From Arthrobacter mangrovi (GTDB lineage: Bacteria > Actinomycetota > Actinomycetes > Actinomycetales > Micrococcaceae), in contig NZ_BRVS01000014.1 in assembly GCF_026011795.1 (NCBI RefSeq), positions 1-58,694 on the forward strand: 58,694 nucleotides of DNA. The letters run 5' to 3'. The notes beneath the pieces are model-generated. The model was not told where the DNA came from and did no database searches. It saw only the letters and a program-made list of their open reading frames with translations. The position numbers and the translations under genes were made by a program. This document shows, piece after piece, positions 24,710 through 34,018 of this stretch; positions within the stretch are counted from its first letter, which is position 1; each line of letters begins with the position of its first letter.

Positions 24710-25041
24710 GGCTCCTCCTGAGGTGGAGTTCCGATACACCTGCGGCCATCCAAGCACCACCTGCGCGGAAGCAACAGTCCCAACGCGGATTCCCCAGCTT
24801 GCGGGAGAACGGGCGATCCGTCAGCTAAACCGAACGGTAAGCGTCAGGAACCGTGGATTTTGCTGACGGGCGTGAGGGTGCATACTTGATCGGGACAAAG
24901 ATGCCTGCCCCTCGCCGCCCGTCCTAGCGGCCGGGGGATCCCCTTACGAAACTTCCGGTCCGCCGTCGTCTTCGCCGGGCCGTCCGCGCCTGGCTTCACG
25001 ATGCCGCGGCGGCGGAGTCCTTCCAATCAAGGAGTACGTTC
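24710..25041. other. Non-coding spacer between divergent genes, with one short palindrome
   Basis: No gene is seen in these 332 bases. They must hold the promoters of the DUF2231 gene and the amino acid permease. ACCGAACGGT at 24829-24838 is a perfect 10-bp palindrome of the kind bound by TetR-type dimers. CATACT at 24881 is a weak -10 candidate. Confidence 0.4.
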
Positions 25042-26508
25042 ATGCGCTCTGACGCGCCTACTCAGCCGTCTGCTCAGCCGGCCGGTGCCGCATCGCCCGG
25101 CCTGTCCAAGTCGCTGAAGCCGCGGCATCTGTCGATGATCGCCATCGCCGGCGTCATCGGCGCGGGGCTGTTCGTCGGCTCCGGCGCCGCGATCCAGCAG
25201 GCCGGCCCCGGCATCCTCGTGGCCTACGCCGCCGCGGGCCTCGTGGTGATCCTGGTGATGCGGATGCTCGGCGAAATGGCCGCCTCCAACCCGGAGACCG
25301 GTTCGTTCTCCACCTACGCCGACAAGGCCCTGGGCCGCTGGGCCGGCTTCAGTATCGGCTGGCTCTACGCCTGGTTCTGGATCATAGTGCTCGGCATCGA
25401 GGCCACCGCCGGCGCCGCCATCGTGCACCGCTGGGTTCCCGGTGTGGACCAGTGGGTCTGGGCGCTCATCCTGATGGTGCTGCTGACCCTGACCAACGTC
25501 GCCTCGGTGAAGTCCTTCGGCGAATTCGAGTTCTGGTTCGCCTCCATCAAGGTCGCCGCCATCGTCGGCTTCCTGCTGTTCGGCATCGCCGCGATCCTCG
25601 GGCTGCTGCCCGGCGTCGAGGCCCCCGGCCTAGCCAACCTGACCGGCCAGGGCGGCTTCTTCCCGAACGGCGGCGCCGCCGTACTGGCGGGCATCCTCGT
25701 CGTCGTCTTTTCCTTCTTCGGTGCGGAAATCGCGACGATTGCCGCGGGCGAATCGGCCAACCCCGTCTCCGCGGTCAAGAAGGCCGTGCGCTCCACTGTC
25801 TGGCGCATCCTGGTGTTCTACATCGGCTCGATCGCCATCGTGGTGACCCTGCTGCCGTGGAACGACGCCTCCGTGGCGAAGAGCCCGTACGTGGCGGTCA
25901 TGGAGCTGTACGGGATCCCGGGCGCCGGCGTGATCATGGACATCATCGTGCTTACCTCCGTGCTGTCCTGCCTGAACTCCGGCCTCTACACGGCCAGCCG
26001 CATGTTGTTCTCGCTCTCCACCCGCGGCGACGCCCCGCGCTCCTGGACCAGGATCTCCAAGCGCGGCGTGCCCGTGGCTCCCGTCCTGGCCTCGACCGTG
26101 GTCGGCTTCATCACCGTGGGCCTGAATTACATCGCGCCCGACACCGTGTTCCTGTTCCTGGTCAACACCTCGGGCGCCATCGCCCTGTTCGTCTGGCTGG
26201 TCATCGCCGCCTCGCAGCTGATCCTGCGCCGGCGCCTCGGGGCCGAGGCGAAGAACCTGACGCTGAAGATGTGGTTCTTCCCGTACCTGACCTGGCTGGC
26301 GATCGGCAGCATCATCGCGCTGCTGATCGGCATGGTGATCCTCGAGGAGACGCGTGAGTCGCTGATCCTCTCGGTGGCACTCGCCGCCGTCGTTGTGGCA
26401 CTGGGCGTATGGCGCTACCGCCGCGGGGAGAACGCCTGGATCAAGGTGGATGCCGCTGCGGCAGAGCCGGAAGAGGCCCGCGAAGCGGAGCCCGCGCTCC
26501 GGAAGTAG
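25042..26508 (+). CDS. Amino acid permease, AAT/APC family (GabP-like)
   Basis: A 488-residue cytoplasmic-membrane permease with 12 helices. The N-terminal signature LKPRHLSMIAIAGVIGAGLFVGSG (TM1, with the unwound GVIGAGLFVGSG substrate loop) and MRMLGEMAASNPETGSFSTYADKALG define the AAT group of the APC superfamily, which takes up amino acids or GABA by proton symport. FSFFGAEIATIAAGESANPVSAVKKA in TM6 is closest to GABA and proline/histidine permeases. The C-terminus is an acidic tail. A spacer with ATCAAGGAG gives the ribosome site. It stands alone, followed by a hairpin. The substrate is not fixed by sequence. Confidence 0.9.
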   Translation: MRSDAPTQPSAQPAGAASPGLSKSLKPRHLSMIAIAGVIGAGLFVGSGAAIQQAGPGILVAYAAAGLVVILVMRMLGEMAASNPETGSFSTYADKALGRWAGFSIGWLYAWFWIIVLGIEATAGAAIVHRWVPGVDQWVWALILMVLLTLTNVASVKSFGEFEFWFASIKVAAIVGFLLFGIAAILGLLPGVEAPGLANLTGQGGFFPNGGAAVLAGILVVVFSFFGAEIATIAAGESANPVSAVKKAVRSTVWRILVFYIGSIAIVVTLLPWNDASVAKSPYVAVMELYGIPGAGVIMDIIVLTSVLSCLNSGLYTASRMLFSLSTRGDAPRSWTRISKRGVPVAPVLASTVVGFITVGLNYIAPDTVFLFLVNTSGAIALFVWLVIAASQLILRRRLGAEAKNLTLKMWFFPYLTWLAIGSIIALLIGMVILEETRESLILSVALAAVVVALGVWRYRRGENAWIKVDAAAAEPEEAREAEPALRK

Positions 26509-26543
26509 CCACGGACCCGGCAGGCCCCGCTCCGGAAGTAGCC
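26495..26543 (+). repeat. Short direct duplication of the permease stop-codon region
   Basis: CGCTCCGGAAGTAGCC occurs at 26495-26510, where it encodes the end and stop of the permease, and again at 26528-26543. The two 16-bp copies are exact and 33 bp apart. It is probably a small tandem duplication by replication slippage. Confidence 0.75.
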
Positions 26544-26575
26544 GGACCTGCTGCGGCGCTACTGCCTCATCCGCA

Positions 26576-26607
26576 AACGGCGGCGTCGATTCATCGGCGC
26601 CGCCGTT
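26576..26607. terminator. 14-bp hairpin with GGCGGCG core after the amino acid permease
   Basis: AACGGCGGCGTCGA (26576-26589) folds onto TCGGCGCCGCCGTT (26594-26607) with a TTCA loop and one G-U pair. It lies 68 bases past the permease stop. It is another member of the GGCGGCG hairpin type also seen at 3853 and 29666. Confidence 0.65.
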
Positions 26608-26708
26608 GCCGTGCGTGACGGGCCCCAAGTCCGCGGCCCGCGGCGGTCCAGACGCTCCCGATATGGAACGGGCCGGCCGGGATAATGGTTTGGGCGCCGG
26701 CCGGTGGC

Positions 26709-26714
26709 TAGGCT
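26709..26714 (+). promoter_or_regulatory. -10 element for a probable leaderless mRNA
   Basis: TAGGCT ends six bases before the ATG at 26721 and no ribosome site exists, a common actinobacterial leaderless arrangement. A second possible -10, GATAAT, stands at 26681-26686 and would give a leader of about 28 nt. Confidence 0.45.
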
Positions 26715-26720
26715 GGCGGA

Positions 26721-27419
26721 ATGAGTAATCGATCACTTCTGCACTCGGACCTGTCCCGCCTCGACCGGGAAACCGGCATGTTCCTGGCCACCGTTTCATC
26801 CCTGTCCGACGACGAGCTGGCGGCGCCTTCACTGTGCGAGGGGTGGACCCGGGCCGACGTCATCGCCCACGTCGCCTCCAATAGCCACGCGCTGCTCAAT
26901 CTCATCGACTGGGCGACGACCGGCGAGGAACGCCCGCTGTACGCCTCCCCGGAGGCACGCGCCGAGGCCATCTCCGCCCTGGCGGCGCTCCCGAGGGAAG
27001 AGCTGATCGAGGAAGTGCGGGAGTCTGCCCGGAACTTCGCCGAGCAGGCCCAGCGGCTGGGCGGGGAGCTCGCGGCCCGGGAGGTGCGGGTCCACACCAA
27101 GGTGCTTCCCTCGACGTCCATCGTGGCGTTGCGGATCGCCGAAGTGGTGGTCCACCATCATGACCTCGACACCGCCTGGACCATCGAGGAAGCCGACCCG
27201 GACTCCCTGCTGAACGCCCTCGAGTCAGTGATCGGCACGCTGGGCGCCAAGGATGCGCCGGGGATGACCCTGGTGACCGAGGAGGGCGACGAGTGGGTCA
27301 TCGGCGACGGCGGCGTGCGCGTCGAGTCGGACCGCGAGGGCCTGCTCCAGTGGCTGGCGCGCGGCGACGCGGAACATGTCCAGGCCGAGGGCGCGCTGCC
27401 GGCACTGCCGTCCTGGTAA
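26721..27419 (+). CDS. Mycothiol-dependent maleylpyruvate isomerase (MDMPI)-family protein
   Basis: A 232-residue protein with an N-terminal DinB-like four-helix bundle of the MDMPI type. The metal ligands of characterised MDMPI are visible: His50 in DVIAHVASNSHALL, and Glu141 plus His145 in IAEVVVHHHDLDTAW (E-x3-H). The motif LCEGWTRADVIAHVA is the family hallmark. Members use mycothiol as cofactor for isomerisation or conjugation; most genomic copies have unknown substrates and are not tied to gentisate breakdown. No aromatic pathway genes are nearby. The small C-terminal domain from about residue 180 is the usual MDMPI_C-like sterol-carrier type. The family is secure, the reaction open. 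Confidence 0.85.
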   Translation: MSNRSLLHSDLSRLDRETGMFLATVSSLSDDELAAPSLCEGWTRADVIAHVASNSHALLNLIDWATTGEERPLYASPEARAEAISALAALPREELIEEVRESARNFAEQAQRLGGELAAREVRVHTKVLPSTSIVALRIAEVVVHHHDLDTAWTIEEADPDSLLNALESVIGTLGAKDAPGMTLVTEEGDEWVIGDGGVRVESDREGLLQWLARGDAEHVQAEGALPALPSW

Positions 27420-27505
27420 GGCCGTCGGCCCGCCGACCGGTGCTGCCTTCCTGATAAAGCTTCAGCTTCCCGGTGAGCCGCCGGCCCCGCGGGGTCGCCT
27501 GCTGC

Positions 27506-29482
27506 TCAGCCGACGTGGACCTGCGGGCGCCGGGCGGTGTCCGGTTCCGCTTCGCGGAGCACCTCGCGCGTGAGCGGAGCGATTTCGCCGACGCCTAGGA
27601 AGAGGAAGCGCAGGAAGTTGGCGAGCGGACTGCCCTCGGTCCAGCGGAAGTAGATGTGCGGCATGAGCCCGGTGACGTCGCGGATGTGCAGCAGCACGGA
27701 GGCGATGGTGTTCGGGACGCCCGGCCCGTGCACCTCGAGGACCCGGTAGCCGTGCCGGACCACGCCCTTGACCCGCAGCTCCGTTTCGAACTCGGAGGAA
27801 TCGTCGACGACGACTTCGAGAAAGAGCGGTTCCTCGGTGAGGGGCAGCTGGCTGACCTCGATGGCGGCGGCCACCTTCTGCCGGTAGTCGGCGGCGTTGC
27901 TGTCCGAGGGTTCGTGGGCGATCAGCGCGATGGGTCCGTCGAGGATCGGCGCCATGAACTCCAGCGCCTGCTGGTCCAGATGGACCCGGGTGGCGTGCAG
28001 CTGGAAGGACCGGCCCACCCGGGACAGCAGCGAGACCAGGATGATGCCGGCGATGAACAGCCCGGCAATCCGGATGCCCTCGGGCCGCTCGAAAATGTTG
28101 GCGACCGTGGTGTAGATGAAGACCAGCGAGATGGCGCCGAACGTGACGGCCCGGCGGTGCTGCTTGCGGCCGCGGGCGGAGAGCGTGGCGGCCACCGCTG
28201 CCGACGTCATCAGGACCAGGAATCCGGTGGCGTAGGCGCCGCCCTGCGCGGTCACGTCGGCGCCGAAGAGCCAGGTGACCAGGAAGCCGATGAGGCTGAA
28301 GACCAGCACCAGCGGCCGGACGGCCTTGGCCCAGGCCGGGGCCATCCCGTAGCGCGGCAGGTACCGCGGCACCAGGTTCAGCAGGCCGGCCATGGCGGAC
28401 GCGCCGGCGAACCAGAGAATGGCGATGGTACTCAGGTCGTAGAGCGTGCCGAAGCCGGCGCCGAAGTGCTCGTGCGCCAGGTAGGCGAGGGCGCGCCCGT
28501 TGGCCTGCCCGCCGGGCTGGAATTCCTGCGCCGGGATGAGGACCACCGTGACGAAGCTGCTGGTCATCAGGAAGACGCTCATGATCGCGGCCGCGGTGGC
28601 CAGCATGTGCCGCGTCCGGCGGATCCGGCCCTCCGGCTTGTCCTCGGTGTCGTCCTCGTCGCCGCGGATCTGCGGCATGACGGCCACGCCGGTTTCGAAG
28701 CCGGACAGCCCCAGTGCCAGCTTGGGGAAGACGAGCAGCGCGATGCCGACCGCCATGATCGGATCCCCGTGCGACGTCCACAGGGCCGTCCACCAGTTGT
28801 CCAGGGCCGCCGGATGGGTCAGCACTTCCAGCAGCGCGTTGGCCACCACCACCGCATTGAGGCCCAGGTACAGGACCACCAGGACGACGGCGACCCCGAT
28901 CGCCTCGGCGAATCCGCGCAGGAACACCGCGCCCAGCAGCGCCAGCAGGAAGAGCGTGACCAGGACGTTCTGGCCCTGCAGCCAGCCCGGGGCGGCCGGA
29001 TTCGCCAGCGCATGCACCGTGGCGTCGGCGGAGGAGAGCGTCATGGTGATCATGAAGTCGGTCGCGGCGAAGCCCAGCAGGACCAGGACCAGCAGCTTGC
29101 CGGCCCAGCCCGGCAGCAGCCGCTCGAAGATCGCGATGGACCCCTCGCCGTGCGGGCTTTCCCGCGCCACCCGCCGGTAGACCGGCAGCGCACCGAGCAG
29201 GGTGACGGCGATGAGCACCACGGTGGCCAGCGGGGAGATCACCCCGACGGCCAGCGCCGCGATCGCCGGCTGGTAGCCGAGGGTGGAGAAGTAGTCGACG
29301 CCGGTCAGGCACATCACGTGCCACCACGGGTGCTTCTTCTCGTACGGATCGCTGGCCCGGCCGGGGCCCAGATGGGTTCCCCTGCTGTCCCGCAGGCCGA
29401 ACAACAGCCAGCTCCGCAGGGCTTCCCTGCGGCTTGGCCGGGCGGCCGAGGGGTCGGCCGGCGGCCAGCTCAATGTCGTCAT
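27506..29482 (-). CDS. Large APC-superfamily transporter with C-terminal cytoplasmic domain
   Basis: A 658-residue membrane protein. The first 480 residues contain about 12 helices, beginning with [26 protein letters not shown], in which the broken TM1 typical of the APC fold can be seen. [20 protein letters not shown] follows TM2, and [13 protein letters not shown] follows a helix in the middle. The last 170 residues are soluble ([19 protein letters not shown] onward) with several beta-strand-like segments. The layout resembles KUP and KimA potassium importers, which also pair an APC core with a cytosolic C-terminal domain, but residue-level support for potassium is lacking. It may instead carry amino acids. 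It starts at ATG 29482. No obvious operon partner. Confidence 0.75.
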   Translation of the reverse strand: MTTLSWPPADPSAARPSRREALRSWLLFGLRDSRGTHLGPGRASDPYEKKHPWWHVMCLTGVDYFSTLGYQPAIAALAVGVISPLATVVLIAVTLLGALPVYRRVARESPHGEGSIAIFERLLPGWAGKLLVLVLLGFAATDFMITMTLSSADATVHALANPAAPGWLQGQNVLVTLFLLALLGAVFLRGFAEAIGVAVVLVVLYLGLNAVVVANALLEVLTHPAALDNWWTALWTSHGDPIMAVGIALLVFPKLALGLSGFETGVAVMPQIRGDEDDTEDKPEGRIRRTRHMLATAAAIMSVFLMTSSFVTVVLIPAQEFQPGGQANGRALAYLAHEHFGAGFGTLYDLSTIAILWFAGASAMAGLLNLVPRYLPRYGMAPAWAKAVRPLVLVFSLIGFLVTWLFGADVTAQGGAYATGFLVLMTSAAVAATLSARGRKQHRRAVTFGAISLVFIYTTVANIFERPEGIRIAGLFIAGIILVSLLSRVGRSFQLHATRVHLDQQALEFMAPILDGPIALIAHEPSDSNAADYRQKVAAAIEVSQLPLTEEPLFLEVVVDDSSEFETELRVKGVVRHGYRVLEVHGPGVPNTIASVLLHIRDVTGLMPHIYFRWTEGSPLANFLRFLFLGVGEIAPLTREVLREAEPDTARRPQVHVG

Positions 29483-29665
29483 GGCTTCCGTCCCGCACCG
29501 CCGGACGCGGCGCGTTCACAGTTGAAGTAAACACCGCGCGGGGGCTGTGCGCACCCGCCGCGGCAGATTCTTGATGGCTCCTTTACGCCGGCCCATCGGC
29601 GCCCCGTGCAGCCGCATTGCGTGGGAGGTGGGCCTGCCCCGGTCGCTCAGCGGAGCCGCGGACGC

Positions 29666-29703
29666 GGCAACGGCGGCGCCGACTGATCGACGCCACCGTT
29701 GCC
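29666..29703. terminator. 13-bp near-perfect hairpin with GGCGGCG core
   Basis: GGCAACGGCGGCG (29666-29678) pairs with CGCCACCGTTGCC (29691-29703), one mismatch, 12-nt loop. It lies downstream of the Ig-like repeat protein gene in its direction of transcription and resembles the hairpins at 3853 and 26576. Confidence 0.6.
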
Positions 29704-29745
29704 AGGAATAACCACCTCCGCTTGGTGCTAGGGGAGGAGGCGCGG

Positions 29746-32193
29746 CTACAGCGTCCCGGTGGTGAAGCTCCAGGACGACGTGGCCGCCGGGTTGCCCGCA
29801 AGGTCCCGCACCGCCGTCGTACTTCCCGTGACGGTGACGGTGTAGCGGGTGTTGGACGCCAGGGTCACGCCCGGGTTGAGGATCCACTGGTTGGTGGTCC
29901 CGTTGCGGCTGACCACGGCGGAGACCGCGGCGCCGGTCGAGGCGTTGCGCAGCGTGAACGTGCTGGCGGTGACGCCCTGCACGGCCTCGCTGAACGTCGC
30001 CGTGATGTTGTTGGCGCGCCGCACGCCGGTGGCGCCGGACGCCGGGGTCCGGGTGGTGATGGTCGGCGCCGGGCCGGTGGTGAAGGACCAGCTGGTGCTC
30101 GCCAGCGGGGTGCCGCCGGTGTCCCGGATCGCCGTCGCGCCGCCGGTCAGCGTCGCCGTGTAGCGGGTGTCGGCCGGCAGGCTGGCGGACGGATCGAGCG
30201 TCGCCACGCGGGTGGTGGCGTTGTAGCTAACGACGGCGGGGATCGCCGTTCCTGCCGCATTCTTCAGCGTGAAGGTGGTTCCGCTGACCCCGGTGACGGC
30301 CTTGCTGAAGGTCGCGGTGATGTTGCCCGCCGAGGCCACCGCCGTGCCATTGGAGCCCGGGGTCCGGGCCGTGACAGTCGGCGCCGGTGCCGTGGTGAAC
30401 GTCCAGCTGGTGCTGGCCAGCGCGATGTTGGCGGTATCGCGGATGGCGGTGCTGCCCCCGGTCAGCCGGGCCGTGTACTTGGTGTTCGCGGCGAGGTTGG
30501 CCGTGGGGTTCAGCGTGGCGCGCTTGGTGGCATGGTCGTAGGTCACCGTGGCCGGAATGACCGTACCGGCGGGGTTGCGCAGGGTGAAGGTGCTGCCGGT
30601 GACGCCCTGCATGAACTCGCTGAAGGTGGCCGTTACGTTGGCGTTGGTGGCGACGTTGGTGGCCGCGGAGGCCGGGCCGCGCGCGCTGACGGTCGGGGCC
30701 GTGGTGTCGGCGGGGCCGATCCGCACGGCGCGGCTGGCCTCGGCGCCGACGTTGCCGGCCGCGTCCGTGGCGCGCACGCCGAACATGTAGGTGCCGTTCA
30801 CCTGGGCGTCGTAGGTCTTCGGCGAGGTGCAGCCGGGATCCCAGGCCGCGTTGCTGGGCAGCAGCCGGCACTCGAACCGCGAGCCCGCCTCATTGGCGGT
30901 GTAGTTCAGCGTGGGCGTGGTGTCCAGGGTCGGCGTGGACGGGAACGGCGCGACGACCGAGGCGGTCGGAGCGGTGGTGTCCACGGTGAAGGTCAGCGTC
31001 GGCGAGACCAGGAACGGTGGCGCGGCGGGGTCCGTCGCGGCGGCCGGATTGGCGATCCGGGCCTGCGCCCGGTGCACGCCGGCGGCCAGTGCCGGGGCCT
31101 GGAGGGAGTAGGACCCGGCCGCCAAGGCAGCGGACGCGGCCGGCGCGGCGGCGCCGTCGACCATCAGCTCCACGGTGCCCGCAGCGGCAGGCGCGCCCGG
31201 GATGGCCCCGGTGAACACCGGCGTCCTGACCTTGGTGATGTTGTCCGTGGCGGACCGTCCGCTGTCGCTCGCGGTGGCGAGGTCCGGGGCGCTGGGGGCG
31301 CCGTCGTCGCCGTTGAAGATCAGCCCCTGCACGGTGAAGGTGTCCACGGTCAGCGTGTTGATGCCGGGGCCGCCTGCGTCCGGACCGGTGACAATGACGG
31401 CGTTGGTTCCGGACGGCGCGCCGGTGACCGGGCGCGGGGTGTTGATATCGCCCAGGGTTCCGGGCGCCGCGCCGGTCTGCCGCAGGAAGGACGCGGTGGT
31501 GCCCACGGCATAGTCGCCCAGGAACGCCGCCCCGACGCCCGCCCAGTCACAGGGGACCGTGGGGGTCGGCGCGCAGACGCCCGAGTCGATGGTGGTCTTG
31601 ATCCGGCCGAGCGAGGCGTTCTTCGGGTCCGGCTCCGAGGTGATCGTGTTGACGCCGTAGGGATGGGTGATGGTGTAGGCGGTGTTGGGCTTGAGGTTGT
31701 CCAGGATGAACCGCAGCCGGCCGAAGCCCATCTGCTCGCCGGGAGCCACGGGACCGTTCACGTGGGCCGCCTCCAGCGCCGCCTCGTAGAGCCCGAGGTT
31801 TCCGCCGCTGGCCTCCGCAGCGAACCAGAAGGCCTCCTCCGGGAAGTTGTCCGGGTAGGACGCCGGCGCTGCCGGATTGGGCGGCTCCGCGAGGCAGCCG
31901 GCGCCGGCCATGTAGCACAGCTGCAGCTTCACGCTGCCGTCCGAGTACCAGGTCGGGAAGCCGTTCTGCGCGTCCACCGGCCCCACGGCCGCCACATCGG
32001 CGCTCGCCGGAACCGCCCCCACCGGCCCGAGCGCCGCCGCCAGCATGGCCGCCGCGGCTATCGATGGAACGAGCCTGCCTTTCCGGCTTCCAGGCGGCGG
32101 AACGTCTCCCGGCTCGGAGTCTCCGCTGCGGGACCGGCGGGCACTCGCGCCGCGGCCGGATCCGGCGCCTCGCTTGCTGGAAATGGTGCGCAT
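29746..32193 (-). CDS. Secreted protein with three tandem Ig-like (Big_5) domains
   Basis: An 815-residue predicted extracellular protein. An unusually long basic N-terminus of about 42 residues precedes the hydrophobic signal segment LVPSIAAAAMLAAALGPVGA and a likely AXA cut near ASADVAAV. A unique domain of about 350 residues follows, including WYSDGSVKLQLCYMAGAGCL. Then comes a segment like surface-adhesin repeats (FECRLLPSNAAWDPGC, GTYMFGVRATDAAGNVG), and finally three Big_5 repeats of about 100 residues each, with the cores TATFSEFMQGVTGSTFTLRN, TATFSKAVTGVSGTTFTLKN and TATFSEAVQGVTASTFTLRN. There is no LPXTG-like signal or C-terminal helix, so it is probably released or held non-covalently. 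The real start may lie downstream of ATG 32193. Confidence 0.82.
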   Translation of the reverse strand: MRTISSKRGAGSGRGASARRSRSGDSEPGDVPPPGSRKGRLVPSIAAAAMLAAALGPVGAVPASADVAAVGPVDAQNGFPTWYSDGSVKLQLCYMAGAGCLAEPPNPAAPASYPDNFPEEAFWFAAEASGGNLGLYEAALEAAHVNGPVAPGEQMGFGRLRFILDNLKPNTAYTITHPYGVNTITSEPDPKNASLGRIKTTIDSGVCAPTPTVPCDWAGVGAAFLGDYAVGTTASFLRQTGAAPGTLGDINTPRPVTGAPSGTNAVIVTGPDAGGPGINTLTVDTFTVQGLIFNGDDGAPSAPDLATASDSGRSATDNITKVRTPVFTGAIPGAPAAAGTVELMVDGAAAPAASAALAAGSYSLQAPALAAGVHRAQARIANPAAATDPAAPPFLVSPTLTFTVDTTAPTASVVAPFPSTPTLDTTPTLNYTANEAGSRFECRLLPSNAAWDPGCTSPKTYDAQVNGTYMFGVRATDAAGNVGAEASRAVRIGPADTTAPTVSARGPASAATNVATNANVTATFSEFMQGVTGSTFTLRNPAGTVIPATVTYDHATKRATLNPTANLAANTKYTARLTGGSTAIRDTANIALASTSWTFTTAPAPTVTARTPGSNGTAVASAGNITATFSKAVTGVSGTTFTLKNAAGTAIPAVVSYNATTRVATLDPSASLPADTRYTATLTGGATAIRDTGGTPLASTSWSFTTGPAPTITTRTPASGATGVRRANNITATFSEAVQGVTASTFTLRNASTGAAVSAVVSRNGTTNQWILNPGVTLASNTRYTVTVTGSTTAVRDLAGNPAATSSWSFTTGTL

Positions 32194-32353
32194 GACGACT
32201 CCTTCGCGCTGCTGGGAAGAATGCCCCGCTGAACCGGGTCGAGGCTTGGCAGCAACAAGCCATGGAACGTTTTAGGCCAGCGCACTTGGGGAAAACTTTA
32301 AGCAGCCTTCGGCGCACAGGGACAGCGGCGGGAGAGGGCCGATTGGTTTCGCC

Positions 32354-34018
32354 TCAGGCACCGAGGTCGCGGTGGCGAAGCATGAATGTCGCGGCGAGGG
32401 CAAGAACAACGACGGCGGCCAGCATGGTGAGCGCCGGGGCGGCGGCGAAGTCTTCCACGGGCATGGCGGACGAGTGGTGGAAGGGGCTCAGGTCCTGGGC
32501 CCACTCGGGAAGGTTGAGCAGGCCGCCGAACTGGCCGAGCACGAGGGCGAGGACGAGCGGGCCCCAGCCAAGCGCGACGGCGAGCCGGGGGAGCGCGGCG
32601 AAGGCCAGGGCCGCGAGGGCAACCATCACGAGCGCGGCGGGCAGGTGGGCGAGGGCGGAGGCGACAAGCAGCCAGAACCGGTCGGCCGAATCCGGTCCGC
32701 CGGCGGCGGTTCCCGTAAGGGGACCGGCGGCCGGTGCATCCGCGAAGAGGGAGGCTGTGCCTGCGGCGAGGCCGGCCGCCAGGGTCACGGCGAGGACGGA
32801 GAAGGCGGCGACGGAGAGGCCGGCGCCGAACCAGCGGGGTCGGGAGCGGGGGAGCGCGAGCAGGAGCTCGAGGCGGCCGGCCTCCTCTTCCGCGCGCAGC
32901 CGCAGCACGGCCTGCACGCCGGCGGCCGCCGCGAGGACCCCGGTGATGCCGAGCAGGGCTGCGATGAAGACATCGGCGATGGCAGGCGCGCTGCCGCCGG
33001 CGAGCCTGGCGATGAGCTCGGCCAGCGAGGGGTTTCCGGCTACCGCGTCGGCGAGCACGGGGCCGAGGGCGCCGGAGAGCAGGCCGAGGACCGCGGCGGC
33101 AACCGCCCAGCCAGCCAGGGTCGAGCGCTGCAGGCGCCAGGCAAGGCCCAGCAGGGAGCGGCCGCCGAAGCCGGCAGCCGGACGGCCGGCCCGCTCGGCC
33201 AGCAGGCTGGCACCGAGGTCCCGGCGGCCGCGGACCGGCAGCACCACCGCGGCAAGCAGCACGGCCACTCCAACGAGCACCAGCAGCGGCACCGGGTCGG
33301 CCTCGGTGAACGGGCGGGTGAGCTGGCCCCAGCCAATCGGGGAGAACCAGGACGGCCAGGCCGGCTCCACCCGGCTGAGCGTCGCGTCGGGCGTGCCGAA
33401 CGCATCGCCCGTGCCGCGGACCAGGTAGGCCAGCCCCACGAGGGCGGCCGCGGTCCCGTTGGCTGCGTGGCCCGAGGGCATCAGCTGCGCGACGAGCGCG
33501 GCAGCGCCGACGAAGAACAGCCCTACCGACCCGACGGCCAGCCCGGCCAGCCCCGACCCGCCGGCCGGCAGCCCGCCCGCAAGGTAGCCCAGCGCCACCG
33601 CCGCGGCCAGCAGTAGGTTCGCCAGCAGCCCCAGCAGCAGCGTCGCCGCCAGCGGCGCCGACCGCGGCACCGGCGCGGCGCCCACCAGCTCCGCCCGTCC
33701 CGATTCCTCGTCCGCGCGGCTGTGCCGGACCACCAGGAACGTGCTCATGAGCCCCGTCAGCACCGCAGTGAAGGAAAACCCGTTGAAGAAGACGAAAGCG
33801 CCGGCGTCGTACCCGTCCGGCACTCCGCGCAGGAACAGGAACGCGGGACTGCCCGCCGCCACCGCAACAATTGCGGCACGTCCGGCCTCGCTGCCGAACT
33901 GCGAGGCGGTCGCGCCGGCGATGGCCAGGCCCAGCAGCCCGATTCCCGCGATCCACGCCAGCAGCTGCCACCGGTCCCGCCGTGCCTGGGCCCGCAGCAG
34001 CCGCAGGACCGAGGCCAT
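32354..34018 (-). CDS. ABC exporter permease, fused two-half type
   Basis: A 554-residue membrane protein with about 12 helices, annotated in actinobacteria as polyketide-antibiotic or multidrug ABC permease. Two ABC2-type halves are visible. The first opens with LLRAQARRDRWQLLAWIAGIG and has SRADEESGRAELVGAAPVPRS in its cytoplasmic loop. The second repeats the theme with WRLQRSTLAGWAVAAAVLGLL and RAEEEAGRLELLLALPRSRPRW. ATG 34018 overlaps the ATPase stop (TGATG); GTG 34021 is an alternative. Together with the ATPase it should pump a hydrophobic compound out of the cell. No biosynthetic genes or regulator are adjacent. Confidence 0.88.
   Translation of the reverse strand: MASVLRLLRAQARRDRWQLLAWIAGIGLLGLAIAGATASQFGSEAGRAAIVAVAAGSPAFLFLRGVPDGYDAGAFVFFNGFSFTAVLTGLMSTFLVVRHSRADEESGRAELVGAAPVPRSAPLAATLLLGLLANLLLAAAVALGYLAGGLPAGGSGLAGLAVGSVGLFFVGAAALVAQLMPSGHAANGTAAALVGLAYLVRGTGDAFGTPDATLSRVEPAWPSWFSPIGWGQLTRPFTEADPVPLLVLVGVAVLLAAVVLPVRGRRDLGASLLAERAGRPAAGFGGRSLLGLAWRLQRSTLAGWAVAAAVLGLLSGALGPVLADAVAGNPSLAELIARLAGGSAPAIADVFIAALLGITGVLAAAAGVQAVLRLRAEEEAGRLELLLALPRSRPRWFGAGLSVAAFSVLAVTLAAGLAAGTASLFADAPAAGPLTGTAAGGPDSADRFWLLVASALAHLPAALVMVALAALAFAALPRLAVALGWGPLVLALVLGQFGGLLNLPEWAQDLSPFHHSSAMPVEDFAAAPALTMLAAVVVLALAATFMLRHRDLGA

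Noticed and set aside
29617-32232. 871-codon plus-strand open frame opposite the Ig-like repeat protein
   Set aside because: Low-complexity Gly/Arg translation; the minus strand shows signal peptide and three clear Big_5 repeats.
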